From positions 185,132 to 249,131 of the forward strand of contig CALHBJ010000008.1 in assembly GCA_937930845.1 (NCBI GenBank): a stretch of 64,000 nt of DNA, in the 5' to 3' direction. Made by a program: the position numbers and the translations under genes. Below, piece after piece: positions 54,151 through 62,731 of this stretch. Position 1 is the stretch's first letter, and each line of letters starts with the position of its first letter. Source of the DNA: an uncultured Rhizobiaceae group bacterium (GTDB taxonomy: Bacteria > Pseudomonadota > Alphaproteobacteria > Rhizobiales > Rhizobiaceae). The notes under the pieces are model-generated. The model ran no database searches. It saw only the letters and a list, made by a program, of their open reading frames with translations, and had not been told where the DNA came from.

Positions 54151-54546
54151 ATGAGACGATTGGGGCTTTGCGCGTTCTTGGTGCTTTCAGCAGATCCGGC
54201 ATTCGCTGAGGTATGTGACAAGGTGCGCCCTGACTGGCACTCATCTGATGGCCCCGTTAGCCAGCTTCAGGAACTATACATTTTCTTCAGCAATCCGCTT
54301 GGGTTATTGCTCATTTCACTGTGTTTTCTTGCTCTTCTCGTAAAGCGAACATGGGTCTGCACATTGGTGATGCTCTTGCTGGTGGCCGTTGCAGGTTTGA
54401 TTGCAGCTCACTGGTTCTGGCCGATCGATGGCATTACTCGTGAAGCAAATCTGGAAGGCTGTATCGCTCCCCCTTTCATCACCAGCCTGGTCATGCTCGT
54501 TCTTGCGATAGTGGTAGGCACATTCGGAAGGAAACGACAACTCTAG
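54151..54546 (+). CDS. Small membrane protein of unknown function
   Basis: A 131-residue protein with a signal peptide (about 1-20) and then three hydrophobic spans (about 44-65, 70-91, 109-126). Cys residues lie near EVCDKVRPDW and EGCIAPPF, which could form a disulfide outside the membrane. No family recognised. GGAGG lies 8 bp upstream of the ATG. Stands alone. Confidence 0.7.
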   Translation: MRRLGLCAFLVLSADPAFAEVCDKVRPDWHSSDGPVSQLQELYIFFSNPLGLLLISLCFLALLVKRTWVCTLVMLLLVAVAGLIAAHWFWPIDGITREANLEGCIAPPFITSLVMLVLAIVVGTFGRKRQL

Positions 54547-54891
54547 CTGCACTTGGTCATTGCGTGCGGGCTATTGAGGCTAAGCGCCAAGGGCTGCTTT
54601 GGACAGGCGCGGGGGGCGGTCTTGATGTTTCTCGCGTGTCGGCAGTAGTCAGCAATTTTCCGCCCTTTTCTGTTCTTTGATTTGGCAGCCCCGGCATCAC
54701 CTGTACCTCTCCAGAATTGAATTTCCCCTTTGTCTTAATGGGCGAAGGCGGCGCGAGTACGCCCTGCTGGTTTGTGAATGCTGAATGAATATCACACTCA
54801 GCTTTTGCTCATGTTGAATGTGGCATTTCTGTGATCGCGGCATCTGGGGCGTTGCCCAAAACTGGATATCCAAACTCAGGAGAGAACAGAA
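54547..54891. other. Intergenic region, no gene recognised
   Basis: About 345 bp before the small basic protein gene. Nothing beyond a probable promoter region was seen. Confidence 0.45.
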
Positions 54892-55338
54892 ATGCAAAAT
54901 ACAAACTCAATCCGAAATTCACTTGCTGCTTCACTCATGGCCGTCACAATGGCCTTCACAGCTGCTGGTGTAGTTACCACATTTTCCGCAACACCGGCGG
55001 AAGCTGGCAAAGTCAAGATCGTCAAAAAGGGCAGTAAACTGGTCCTTAAGGGGATAGGCCGGGTCGGCAAGAAGATGTCCAAATCGAAGGTCAAAGTTAT
55101 CCGAAAAGCAGGTAAGGGGATGTCGAAGGGCTCAAAGAAGGGCACCAGGGGAATTGATCGGGCCAGCCGAGGCGTGAATAAAACCGTACGCAAAACTAAA
55201 CTTGGCAGAAAGCTGGACAATACCAGAAGGCAAGCTCGTGTTTGGAAGACCAAGCAGCTCAATAAGGCATTCCGGAATCAACGTGGGAAAGCTGGGCGTT
55301 TCGCTAAGGAAGCTGTCGATCTGGTAACACCACTCTAG
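54892..55338 (+). CDS. Exported, strongly basic protein of unknown function
   Basis: A 148-residue protein. Residues about 1-38 form a signal peptide (ending TPAEAG). The mature part is almost all Lys/Arg/Gly/Val with repeating KKGSKLVLKGIGRVGKK-type segments and few acidic residues, so its pI is very high. Such proteins may bind polyanions (nucleic acid, LPS, capsule) outside the cytoplasm. No family recognised. Ribosome-binding site AGGAG upstream. Confidence 0.75.
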   Translation: MQNTNSIRNSLAASLMAVTMAFTAAGVVTTFSATPAEAGKVKIVKKGSKLVLKGIGRVGKKMSKSKVKVIRKAGKGMSKGSKKGTRGIDRASRGVNKTVRKTKLGRKLDNTRRQARVWKTKQLNKAFRNQRGKAGRFAKEAVDLVTPL

Positions 55339-55518
55339 GCACCAAGCTGACCCATTCAGCTAAGACCGTGCAGCTAAGACCGTGCTTTTTAGCCGATAGC
55401 GTGATCGCCATTTTCATTGCCGAGGATGGCGGTCACGCACCCATGTTTTGCTCAAGGCTCATATTCCAAACTTAGGGTGCTGGGAATTGCAGCTGTCAAC
55501 GATCCCCATCAGAGCCCA

Positions 55519-56046
55519 TCAGCGAATGGGTTCTTTCCCAGTTGATCGCAGCTCTTTCACAATGTCCACGACACATTCTGATGCCGAAAGCTTGCTGGTA
55601 TCCACTGTAATACAGCTCTCCTCCCAAGGCTCAAATTCACGAGCCATGACTTTTTCCCAATTAGGCACAACCATTCCTTTGATATCACCGATGCGATTTT
55701 CCACCCGTTGGCGATGTATATTTTGATCACTGCAAATCACCTCGATGTTGATGAGATCGGCTTTTGCTTCATTGGCCGCTTCGATCCACATTTTTCGCGT
55801 AATTGCAGCGGGGTTGACGGTGTCTACTATGACATCAAATCCAACCGAGAGATTGTCTTTCGCCAGATATGCAAGAATCAGATAACCTGCATCCTCCGCC
55901 GGGTGAATATTCAAAACACTGTTTTTCATCGCGGCTTCGGCTGAATCTACCCGTAGATAAACCGCACCAATTTCTCTTGCGAGTTCCTTTGCAATGGTCG
56001 TTTTCCCAACGCCAGGAAGACCAGAAAAGGAAATCAATTTTGCCAT
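55519..56046 (-). CDS. P-loop kinase-like protein (AAA_33/zeta-toxin-like fold)
   Basis: A 175-residue protein with a Walker A SGLPGVGKTTIAKELA, then VYLRVDSAE, and a mid part with DVIVDTVNP, typical of small-molecule kinases of the AAA_33 group. No substrate motif is clear. The ATG at 56046 gives the P-loop at residues 8-15 as usual. It follows the L,D-transpeptidase gene on the same strand but a terminator lies between. Confidence 0.8.
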   Translation of the reverse strand: MAKLISFSGLPGVGKTTIAKELAREIGAVYLRVDSAEAAMKNSVLNIHPAEDAGYLILAYLAKDNLSVGFDVIVDTVNPAAITRKMWIEAANEAKADLINIEVICSDQNIHRQRVENRIGDIKGMVVPNWEKVMAREFEPWEESCITVDTSKLSASECVVDIVKELRSTGKEPIR

Positions 56047-56081
56047 TTTGAGAAAGTAACATCTTGGCGATGACGCGGCCA

Positions 56082-56116
56082 AGAAAAAGGGCGCATCCAT
56101 TGTTGGAAACGCCCTT
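56082..56116 (-). terminator. Rho-independent terminator of the L,D-transpeptidase gene
   Basis: On the minus strand a stem AAGGGCG/CGCCCTT (56110-56116 with 56087-56093) is followed by TTTCTT. It lies 28 bp past the L,D-transpeptidase stop. Confidence 0.65.
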
Positions 56117-56143
56117 GATATTCGTATTCGTGAAATCGCTGAA

Positions 56144-57271
56144 TTACATCACAACCACTTTGGTGCCGTTGGGCACGCGCTGGTACAGGTCAATCACGTC
56201 CTGATTGATCAAACGGATACAACCCGATGATGCGGCTGTGCCAATCGACGCCCATTGTGGCGTACCATGCAGGCGATAGAGCGTGTCTTTGCCGTCTTTC
56301 ATGAGGTACAGCGCACGGGCGCCCAATGGGTTTTGCGGCCCGCCGGGCATGCCACCATTGCGAACGCTCCATTTTTCAAGATCCGGGCGGCGTTCAATCA
56401 TTTCATCGGGCGGTGTCCATTTTGGCCATTGCTGTTTCCAGCCAATATGAGCGCTGCCGGACCAGGCGAAACCGGCCTTGCCAACACCAATGCCATATCG
56501 AATGGCTTTGCCACCCGACTGCACCAGATAAAGATAGCGGGAACCTGTATCGACAACGATTGTGCCCGGCCGCTGCTTGGTGCGGTATTTCACTTCCTGT
56601 CGGTACAGGCGCTTGTTCATTTTCGCGACGGGAATGGCGGCAATTGGGAAGGAATTGTCCACCCGTGCGCGGTAATCGCCCACATTCTTAAGTGCCGGGT
56701 CGCTCAAGCTGAACAAGCGCGAACGGCGTGGGGACACATCCTCGTCGGTATCACGGCGCTTCAAAGCGGCCCTTGCACGCTCTTGAGATTCACGTTTTTC
56801 CGCATCGGCGCGGGCACGATCGGCGTCGATCTTGCGGCGTTTGGCAGAGGCAACACGGTCTTTGGCCCGCTCAAAGGAACGTTCGGCCCTGGCAAGACGC
56901 CGTTCGCCGCGCGACACCGCGCGTTTGGCTGAACGCAAACTGCGCTTGTCTGACTTGAGATCCTTCTGCGTCGTCTCACGGCGTTTTTCAGAAAGTTTAC
57001 GGCGTTTCAACACGCGCTCTGCGCGCGCAATGCGGCGCTCAAGCTTGCGCAGATCAGCTTTTGCCCGCTTCACAGCACGCTTATATTCAGACACGGATTT
57101 ACTTGCGGAGGTTTGTTTTGCCGTCGCAGAGGAAATTGAGGGGCCGCCATAACCCGACGTATTGCTGCCGGAGGACACGCAACCGGAAAGCACGAGCATT
57201 GACCCGATAAACACAGCACCAATTGCAGTGCGGGTTGTTTTGGGCAATCCCCGATTGAACAACAAACTCAT
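56144..57271 (-). CDS. L,D-transpeptidase (YkuD domain) lipoprotein with basic coiled coil
   Basis: A 375-residue lipoprotein: lipobox LVLSGC after the signal (about 20-32), a long Lys/Arg/Glu-rich coiled-coil segment (about 60-190) with repeated KRR and RAER patterns, and a YkuD domain (about 225-375) with RYLYLVQSGGKAIRYGIGVG, HGTPQWASIG and the active-site SSGCIRLINQD. It cross-links peptidoglycan (3-3 bonds) or attaches proteins to it in the periplasm. The coiled-coil insert is much longer than in typical family members. The ATG at 57271 is preferred over codons further up. A homologous truncated fragment lies at 39.2-39.5 kb. Confidence 0.9.
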   Translation of the reverse strand: MSLLFNRGLPKTTRTAIGAVFIGSMLVLSGCVSSGSNTSGYGGPSISSATAKQTSASKSVSEYKRAVKRAKADLRKLERRIARAERVLKRRKLSEKRRETTQKDLKSDKRSLRSAKRAVSRGERRLARAERSFERAKDRVASAKRRKIDADRARADAEKRESQERARAALKRRDTDEDVSPRRSRLFSLSDPALKNVGDYRARVDNSFPIAAIPVAKMNKRLYRQEVKYRTKQRPGTIVVDTGSRYLYLVQSGGKAIRYGIGVGKAGFAWSGSAHIGWKQQWPKWTPPDEMIERRPDLEKWSVRNGGMPGGPQNPLGARALYLMKDGKDTLYRLHGTPQWASIGTAASSGCIRLINQDVIDLYQRVPNGTKVVVM

Positions 57272-57535
57272 TTCCCGACGTCTCCTCATAGCCAGCAATT
57301 CAGGGCATCGATTGCTGAATTTGCTGCAGCCCCAGCGTTATTCGCAATTAGGGTTGCCGATCCGTTAACGATTATGGGTTGATGCCTTAACAAGCAGTAA
57401 ACAAATCGGCAATTTGAAACATGCACTAAGCGACCATTAGATAGATATTTTTACCATATGCGGCATTTTTGCATCATTTGACAAAGACGCCCCAAGGCTG
57501 GAATAGTGACAGGAACAAAACATGAATATAGTGCC

Positions 57536-58036
57536 ATGCCAATCGTCAATCTGACTCGGAACAACCCATTTGAAGACGGTCGACAGTCCTTGCGGGCCCT
57601 GGCGGTGCGCAGCGGTATGGAGCGTTATTTCACCGATAGAGCATGGGTTTTCCTGCCCGAACTGACGCTGTCTTCGGGCAGGCGGGCCGACATAATGGCC
57701 TTATCCCCCCAGGGGGAAGTGATCATCGTTGAAATCAAATCATCGCTGGCTGATTTACGGGCGGACACGAAATGGCACGAATATCGCGAAGATTGTGACC
57801 GGTTATGGTTTGCAACACTTGGCGATGTTCCAGCCGATGCTTTTCCGCAGGACACAGGGTTTCTTGTGGCCGATGAATATGGGGCTGAATTGCACCGCGA
57901 TTGCGAGCCCCACAAGCTGAATGCGGCCCGGCGTAAAGCGCTGCACCTGCGGTTTGCCCGCGCCAGTGCCACGCGCCTGGCCCGGTGTTGCGCCCATGCC
58001 GGGCTGAGTTCCTCTGATTTCTCAAACGGAGACTGA
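57536..58036 (+). CDS. mmcB: MmcB-family DNA repair protein
   Basis: A 166-residue nuclease-like protein: RRADIMALSPQGEVIIVEIKSS carries the D-ExK motif of the restriction-endonuclease-like fold, and the C-terminal KLNAARRKALHLRFARASATRL is typical of MmcB. Caulobacter MmcB is induced by DNA damage and needed after mitomycin C. It is convergent with actR; the order mmcB-actR-actS-hrpB is common in Hyphomicrobiales. The ATG at 57536 is chosen since it matches family length; an in-frame GTG upstream is possible. Confidence 0.87.
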   Translation: MPIVNLTRNNPFEDGRQSLRALAVRSGMERYFTDRAWVFLPELTLSSGRRADIMALSPQGEVIIVEIKSSLADLRADTKWHEYREDCDRLWFATLGDVPADAFPQDTGFLVADEYGAELHRDCEPHKLNAARRKALHLRFARASATRLARCCAHAGLSSSDFSNGD

Positions 58037-58048
58037 CGGAACCGCCAC

Positions 58049-58627
58049 TTATCTTGGCGCGCGCTTGGCCAGGATGCGTTGCAAAGTTCTGCGATGCATA
58101 TTCAAGCGCCGCGCCGTTTCAGAAACATTGCGGTCGCACAGTTCATAGACCCGCTGAATGTGTTCCCAGCGCACACGATCTGCGGACATGGGGTTTTCTG
58201 GCGGCGCGGCCTTTTCATTGGGGTCTTGCATCAACGCGGCATAAACATCATCTGCATCGGCGGGCTTTGCCAGATAGTCGATCGCGCCCAATTTCACCGC
58301 AGTCACGGCTGTGGCGATATTGCCGTAACCTGTGAGCACGACAACGCGGGTTTCTGCCCCTTTGTCCTGCAACACGCTGACAACGTCGAGACCATTGCCA
58401 TCTTCCAGACGCATGTCGACTACGGCGAAATCTGGTGTTGCGTTGCGCACCTGCTGCACACCGTCACGAACGGTTTCGCACATTGTGACAAGAAACCCAC
58501 GTGTTTCCATGGCGCGGGCCAGGCGTTGCAGAAATGGACGGTCATCATCAACCAGCAACAGGGTTGGACGCACGTCCTCCATATCATCGGCAGTTGCGGT
58601 TGAATTCATTGCACTGATTTCACTCAC
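58049..58627 (-). CDS. actR: ActR/PrrA/RegA-type redox response regulator
   Basis: A 192-residue regulator: receiver domain (about 22-132; LLLVDDD, phosphorylated Asp in FAVVDMRLEDGNG, KPADADD) and a C-terminal Fis-type HTH (about 150-190; NVSETARRLNMHRRTLQRILAKRAPR) nearly identical in pattern to RegA/PrrA/ActR. It controls respiration, nitrogen and CO2 metabolism, and hem genes in relatives. It is paired with the ActS kinase 140 bp upstream on the same strand. Confidence 0.93.
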   Translation of the reverse strand: MSEISAMNSTATADDMEDVRPTLLLVDDDRPFLQRLARAMETRGFLVTMCETVRDGVQQVRNATPDFAVVDMRLEDGNGLDVVSVLQDKGAETRVVVLTGYGNIATAVTAVKLGAIDYLAKPADADDVYAALMQDPNEKAAPPENPMSADRVRWEHIQRVYELCDRNVSETARRLNMHRRTLQRILAKRAPR

Positions 58628-58767
58628 TTGGATTTCCCCATCACTTTATATGCTTTCCTGATCTAGTGTAAGTAACGGGGTTTCCCACCCATGGGATTGG
58701 TGACGTGCGCAAGAGTCGCACCCTGCATGGCTACACGACGCATATCCAATTCTTTTGCGCACCCGAA

Positions 58768-60069
58768 TTAGTCTAGTGATCGCTGGTCCCACACGACTTG
58801 AACATGGGCCCCGGTTTGCCCGGCTGACGGGGCGGTGCCATTGCCAAATGTCAATTCAGCGCCGCTGCGCTCCAGCAGTGTTTTAGCAATGAAGAGGCCA
58901 AGACCCAGCCCACGCGGCCGCGCACCCTGCGCCGCCTTACGTGCTGTCACGAACGGATCACCAATCTTTCTTTGCAGGGAAGGCGGGAAGCCTGGACCAT
59001 CATCGCTGACCGATATGCTCAGCATTCCGTATTCCCATTCAATCCCCACAATGACCTTTTGGCGGGCAAAGTTGACCGCATTGTCGATCAGGTTTCCAAG
59101 GCCATAATTCACGCCGGGGCTGCGCTGAAGGGTTGGCTCTACCTTGGGATCTCCCTTGTGCATGACTTCAATTTCTGCGCCCAAATCCCGCAAGGGAGCA
59201 ACAACCTCTTCCACCAGCGCCAGGACTCGCTGTTGTTGTATGATCGGTTCGCCTTCACTGGAAAGCGATGCGAGTTTTTGTAAGATATCGCGGCAACGCT
59301 GCGCCTGGGAGCGCAGCAATTTGGCGTCTTCCAGCAGGTCACTGTCCTTAGGCAATGCGTGGATCATTTCCTTCGACACCAATGCAATTGTTGCCAAGGG
59401 AGTTCCCAGTTCATGGGCAGCCGCAGCGGCCAATCCGTCCAGGGCGGTTAAATGTTGCTCGCGCTGCAAAACCATCTCTGTTGCAGCCAGCGCATTGGCA
59501 AGACGGCGGGCTTCCTGGGCCACCCGGTAGGCATAGATGGCCGTGAATGCCAGCGTGCAGATAATAGAAACCCATACCCCGGCAATGAAGAGGAACGGCA
59601 TTTCCAGAGCCTGTTCAGCCTGCCAGGGGAGCGGCAAATGAAAGAATGCCAGTGCCGTGATTATGGCAATCGCGGTACCGCCCAGGATCAACGTGTGATC
59701 GCGGGTCAACGAAGTGGATGACACCACCACGGGTGCCACCAGTAGAATGGCAAACGGATTTTGCAGTCCCCCGGTTAAGAATAACAGCACCCCAAGCTGC
59801 ACCAAATCGAACATCAGCAGACGGAAAATGCCGCTGGCTGCCACCCGGTGGTTGGACTGGTTGGACTGGTTCAGCCACAGGTTAAGTGCTGCAGACAGGG
59901 CCACCAGCAGCAAGCAGGGTGCCCACAGCATCTCAAAGCCAAAACCGAACGCGACCACCAGCACAGCGCCCGCCTGCCCGATCACCGCATACCATCTAAG
60001 CCGCATCAACGTATCCAGGCGGATGAGAACCCGCGCCTTTATCGCTTCTTGCAAGCCATCATCCGCCAT
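58768..60069 (-). CDS. actS: ActS/PrrB/RegB-type redox sensor histidine kinase
   Basis: A 433-residue membrane kinase: six-helix N-terminal sensor with the quinone-binding signature GGLQNPFAILL, then an H-box AAAAHELGTPLATI, N-box NLIDNAVNFA, and G-boxes DDGPGFPP and GLGLGLFIAKTLLER. RegB-type kinases sense the redox state of the ubiquinone pool. The ATG at 60069 removes an unsupported upstream stretch. hrpB ends 90 bp upstream in the same direction. Confidence 0.93.
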   Translation of the reverse strand: MADDGLQEAIKARVLIRLDTLMRLRWYAVIGQAGAVLVVAFGFGFEMLWAPCLLLVALSAALNLWLNQSNQSNHRVAASGIFRLLMFDLVQLGVLLFLTGGLQNPFAILLVAPVVVSSTSLTRDHTLILGGTAIAIITALAFFHLPLPWQAEQALEMPFLFIAGVWVSIICTLAFTAIYAYRVAQEARRLANALAATEMVLQREQHLTALDGLAAAAAHELGTPLATIALVSKEMIHALPKDSDLLEDAKLLRSQAQRCRDILQKLASLSSEGEPIIQQQRVLALVEEVVAPLRDLGAEIEVMHKGDPKVEPTLQRSPGVNYGLGNLIDNAVNFARQKVIVGIEWEYGMLSISVSDDGPGFPPSLQRKIGDPFVTARKAAQGARPRGLGLGLFIAKTLLERSGAELTFGNGTAPSAGQTGAHVQVVWDQRSLD

Positions 60070-60158
60070 TGATCCGTCTCCCCACGCCCAACACGGGCCA
60101 CGCCAAAAGATGTAGTGGCTGGATAGGTATGGGCAAAATGATTTGTTGACGCATCCGC

Positions 60159-62687
60159 TTATTTTCGCGGTTTTACCCGCGATGTGGGCAGGGCGTTTTG
60201 CGGGTCTTCGGGCCAGGGATGTTTTGGATAACGCCCGCGATACTGGGTGCGCACATCTGACCAGGTGCCCTGCCAGAAGCCCACAATATCCCGTGTCAGT
60301 TGAATGGGCCGTCCTGCGGGCGAGAGCAATTCTATCACAAGGGGGCAAGCTCCCTGCAAAATTGCAGGATGGGATTGGAGGCCAAACAATTCCTGGGGGC
60401 GTATGCTCACCGTGGGCATTTCCCGGCAATAATCCACCGGAACCCGTGACCCACTGGGGGCTACATAATGGCTGGGCACACTGTCTTGCAGATGTTTTGC
60501 AGACGGATTGCCCGCACGAAACATCAGCGCATCGCGCAAATGCGATGGTTTTATGGCTGCAAAGGAAGTCACGCCCGTCAGAAACGGGTGGAGCCATTGA
60601 AACACATCTTGCTGCAGGGCTGCATCGCTGACATCGGGTTTGGTTTCCAATCCGTCACTTGCGGCATGCCTGGACAAGAATTCGAGCCTGCCCTGCAATT
60701 GTTTTGCCTCCTCATCCCACGGCAATAATTGCACACCGTGCTCGCGGATTGCATCGCAAAGTGCATCGGGCATTTTGGATGCGTCGATGGGCACTTTTTG
60801 GGGCTTGCTTAATGTCACAGCGCCAAAGCTGCGGCAGCGTGTGCTGGAATAGCTACCGGTTTTGATGTCGAATTGAGTGGATGTCTGATCGAGGATTTCG
60901 TCCTTAAACCGCTCTTCAATCTCAACCTTGGAAATGGCTGCCGCGCTTAAAATGCGCGGGGCGCGGGCTTGTCCAGCCAGATCGGCAATGACGATAAAAT
61001 CCTCATTCGCCAGGGAGTGGATGCCCTCAATCTGCGCGCCGCTGCCATTGGCCATGCGAAACCGGGTATTGCCCTCCCCGTCTGTTGTTGTTTGTTGGGC
61101 AATTCGGTCTGGAAATGCGATGGCGAGCATTTCCCCGGCGCTTGGAGATGCCTGGTTGAGGCTTGCAGGCACATGTGAAAGTGCCTGGCTGGCAATTCGT
61201 TTGGCCAGATCGTAAATCCGGCGCATTTGGGGGCCGGCATCGGCTTCCACCCGGATCAAACGCTCACCAATATCCGGCAATGCACCGCCCAGAAAAGGTT
61301 CCTGAATCAACAAGGCAAGCAGCGCCGCCTTTTGCGCGGGAGCTTTGCCATATTGGGCCGATTGCAACACCATATGGCCCAGATGGGGCGGCAATCCCAG
61401 ACGCCCCAGTTTTTTACCATAGGCAGTGATCTGATGCCCATCGGCCGTTTCATGTAATGCGCCCAGCCGGTGCAATCGTTTCGTGGCGGCCGCAATCGCA
61501 GCCTGCGGTGGTGTGTCCAGCCATTTCAACTGGCTCACGTGGGAAATGCCCCAATCCGCCAGATCCAGAACCAGATCGGTAAGATCTGAATTCAAAATGG
61601 CGGCGGACGATTGTTGCGGCAATGCAGCCGTTTGTTGCTGGTTCCAAAGGCGAATGGCGCGACCGGGACCAAGGCGACCGGCCCGGCCTGCACGCTGATC
61701 AATAGCTGCGCGCGCAGATTTCACGGTTTGCAACCGGGTCACGCCAGACTGGATATCAAACACCGGTACGCGCGACAGGCCGGAATCAATCACGCACTCC
61801 ACCCCATCAATCGTCAGCGATGTTTCCGCGATGGCTGTTGCAAGAATTACCCTAGTTTTGCCTTTGGGAATGGGCTGGATCGCCGCCTGCTGTTGTTTCT
61901 GACCCAGCGAACCGTACAGACAATGTATCTCCACTTCCGGTGGCAGGCGTCCTTCCAGCAAACGTGCAGCGCGCAATATCTCTCCCTGCCCCGGCAAGAA
62001 TGCCAACACGCCGCGGGGCCGGTGTGTCTTGACCGCGTGAACGATACAATCTGCAAGGGCGGGTTCAATACGCTCGCGCGGTTTTAAGGGGCGGTATTCG
62101 ATTTCCACCGGGAAAGAACGCCCGGCGCTTTCGATGATGGGCGCGTCGAGCAATTGTGCCACAGCGCCGGCATTCAATGTTGCCGACATGGGTAACAGTC
62201 TAAGGTCTTCGCGCAGGCCCTGTTGCATATCCAGCGAAAGTGCCAATGCAAGATCGCCGTTGAGACTGCGTTCGTGGAATTCATCGAACAATATGGCCCC
62301 ATAGGCTTCGAGCGCGGGATCGGCGTTTAAAAGCCCCTGAAAAACACCCTCTGTGATCACTTCAATGCGAGTGCCCTTGCCAATTTTTGTATCAAATCGG
62401 GTGCGGTGCCCCACGGTTTCTCCCGGGGCTTGTCCCAGCAGGCTGGACATGCGTGCCGAGGCCCCCATTGCCGCAAGGCGTCTTGGTTCCAGCATGAGAA
62501 TTTTTCGACCTGCCAGCCAATCGCTGTCCAACAGTGCCAGGGGCACAATCGAGGTCTTACCAGCTCCCGGAGGTGCCACCAGCACCGCTGCCGAACGGGT
62601 GCTGAGCGTATCGCGGATCTCCCCCAACACTTTTGAAATGGGAAGAGCGGCGATGTCTGGCCGGTCGAATAATAGAGGATCAATCAC
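60159..62687 (-). CDS. hrpB: ATP-dependent helicase HrpB
   Basis: An 842-residue DEAH-box helicase with PPGAGKT, LEPRRLAA, DEFHERS, SATLN, the helicase C part (LFLPGQGEIL-type FLPGQGEI; DQRAGRAGRLGPG) and the C-terminal HrpB domain ending near PWPEDPQNA. Its cellular role is not firmly known; it is not essential in E. coli. The GTG start at 62687 is used because it yields the expected MIDPLLF-type N-terminus. glpK lies 44 bp upstream, same strand. Confidence 0.93.
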   Translation of the reverse strand: MIDPLLFDRPDIAALPISKVLGEIRDTLSTRSAAVLVAPPGAGKTSIVPLALLDSDWLAGRKILMLEPRRLAAMGASARMSSLLGQAPGETVGHRTRFDTKIGKGTRIEVITEGVFQGLLNADPALEAYGAILFDEFHERSLNGDLALALSLDMQQGLREDLRLLPMSATLNAGAVAQLLDAPIIESAGRSFPVEIEYRPLKPRERIEPALADCIVHAVKTHRPRGVLAFLPGQGEILRAARLLEGRLPPEVEIHCLYGSLGQKQQQAAIQPIPKGKTRVILATAIAETSLTIDGVECVIDSGLSRVPVFDIQSGVTRLQTVKSARAAIDQRAGRAGRLGPGRAIRLWNQQQTAALPQQSSAAILNSDLTDLVLDLADWGISHVSQLKWLDTPPQAAIAAATKRLHRLGALHETADGHQITAYGKKLGRLGLPPHLGHMVLQSAQYGKAPAQKAALLALLIQEPFLGGALPDIGERLIRVEADAGPQMRRIYDLAKRIASQALSHVPASLNQASPSAGEMLAIAFPDRIAQQTTTDGEGNTRFRMANGSGAQIEGIHSLANEDFIVIADLAGQARAPRILSAAAISKVEIEERFKDEILDQTSTQFDIKTGSYSSTRCRSFGAVTLSKPQKVPIDASKMPDALCDAIREHGVQLLPWDEEAKQLQGRLEFLSRHAASDGLETKPDVSDAALQQDVFQWLHPFLTGVTSFAAIKPSHLRDALMFRAGNPSAKHLQDSVPSHYVAPSGSRVPVDYCREMPTVSIRPQELFGLQSHPAILQGACPLVIELLSPAGRPIQLTRDIVGFWQGTWSDVRTQYRGRYPKHPWPEDPQNALPTSRVKPRK

Positions 62688-62731
62688 GTGGACTGTCGCG
62701 CTTAAGCGCAGGTTGGGGCAACAAACTATTC

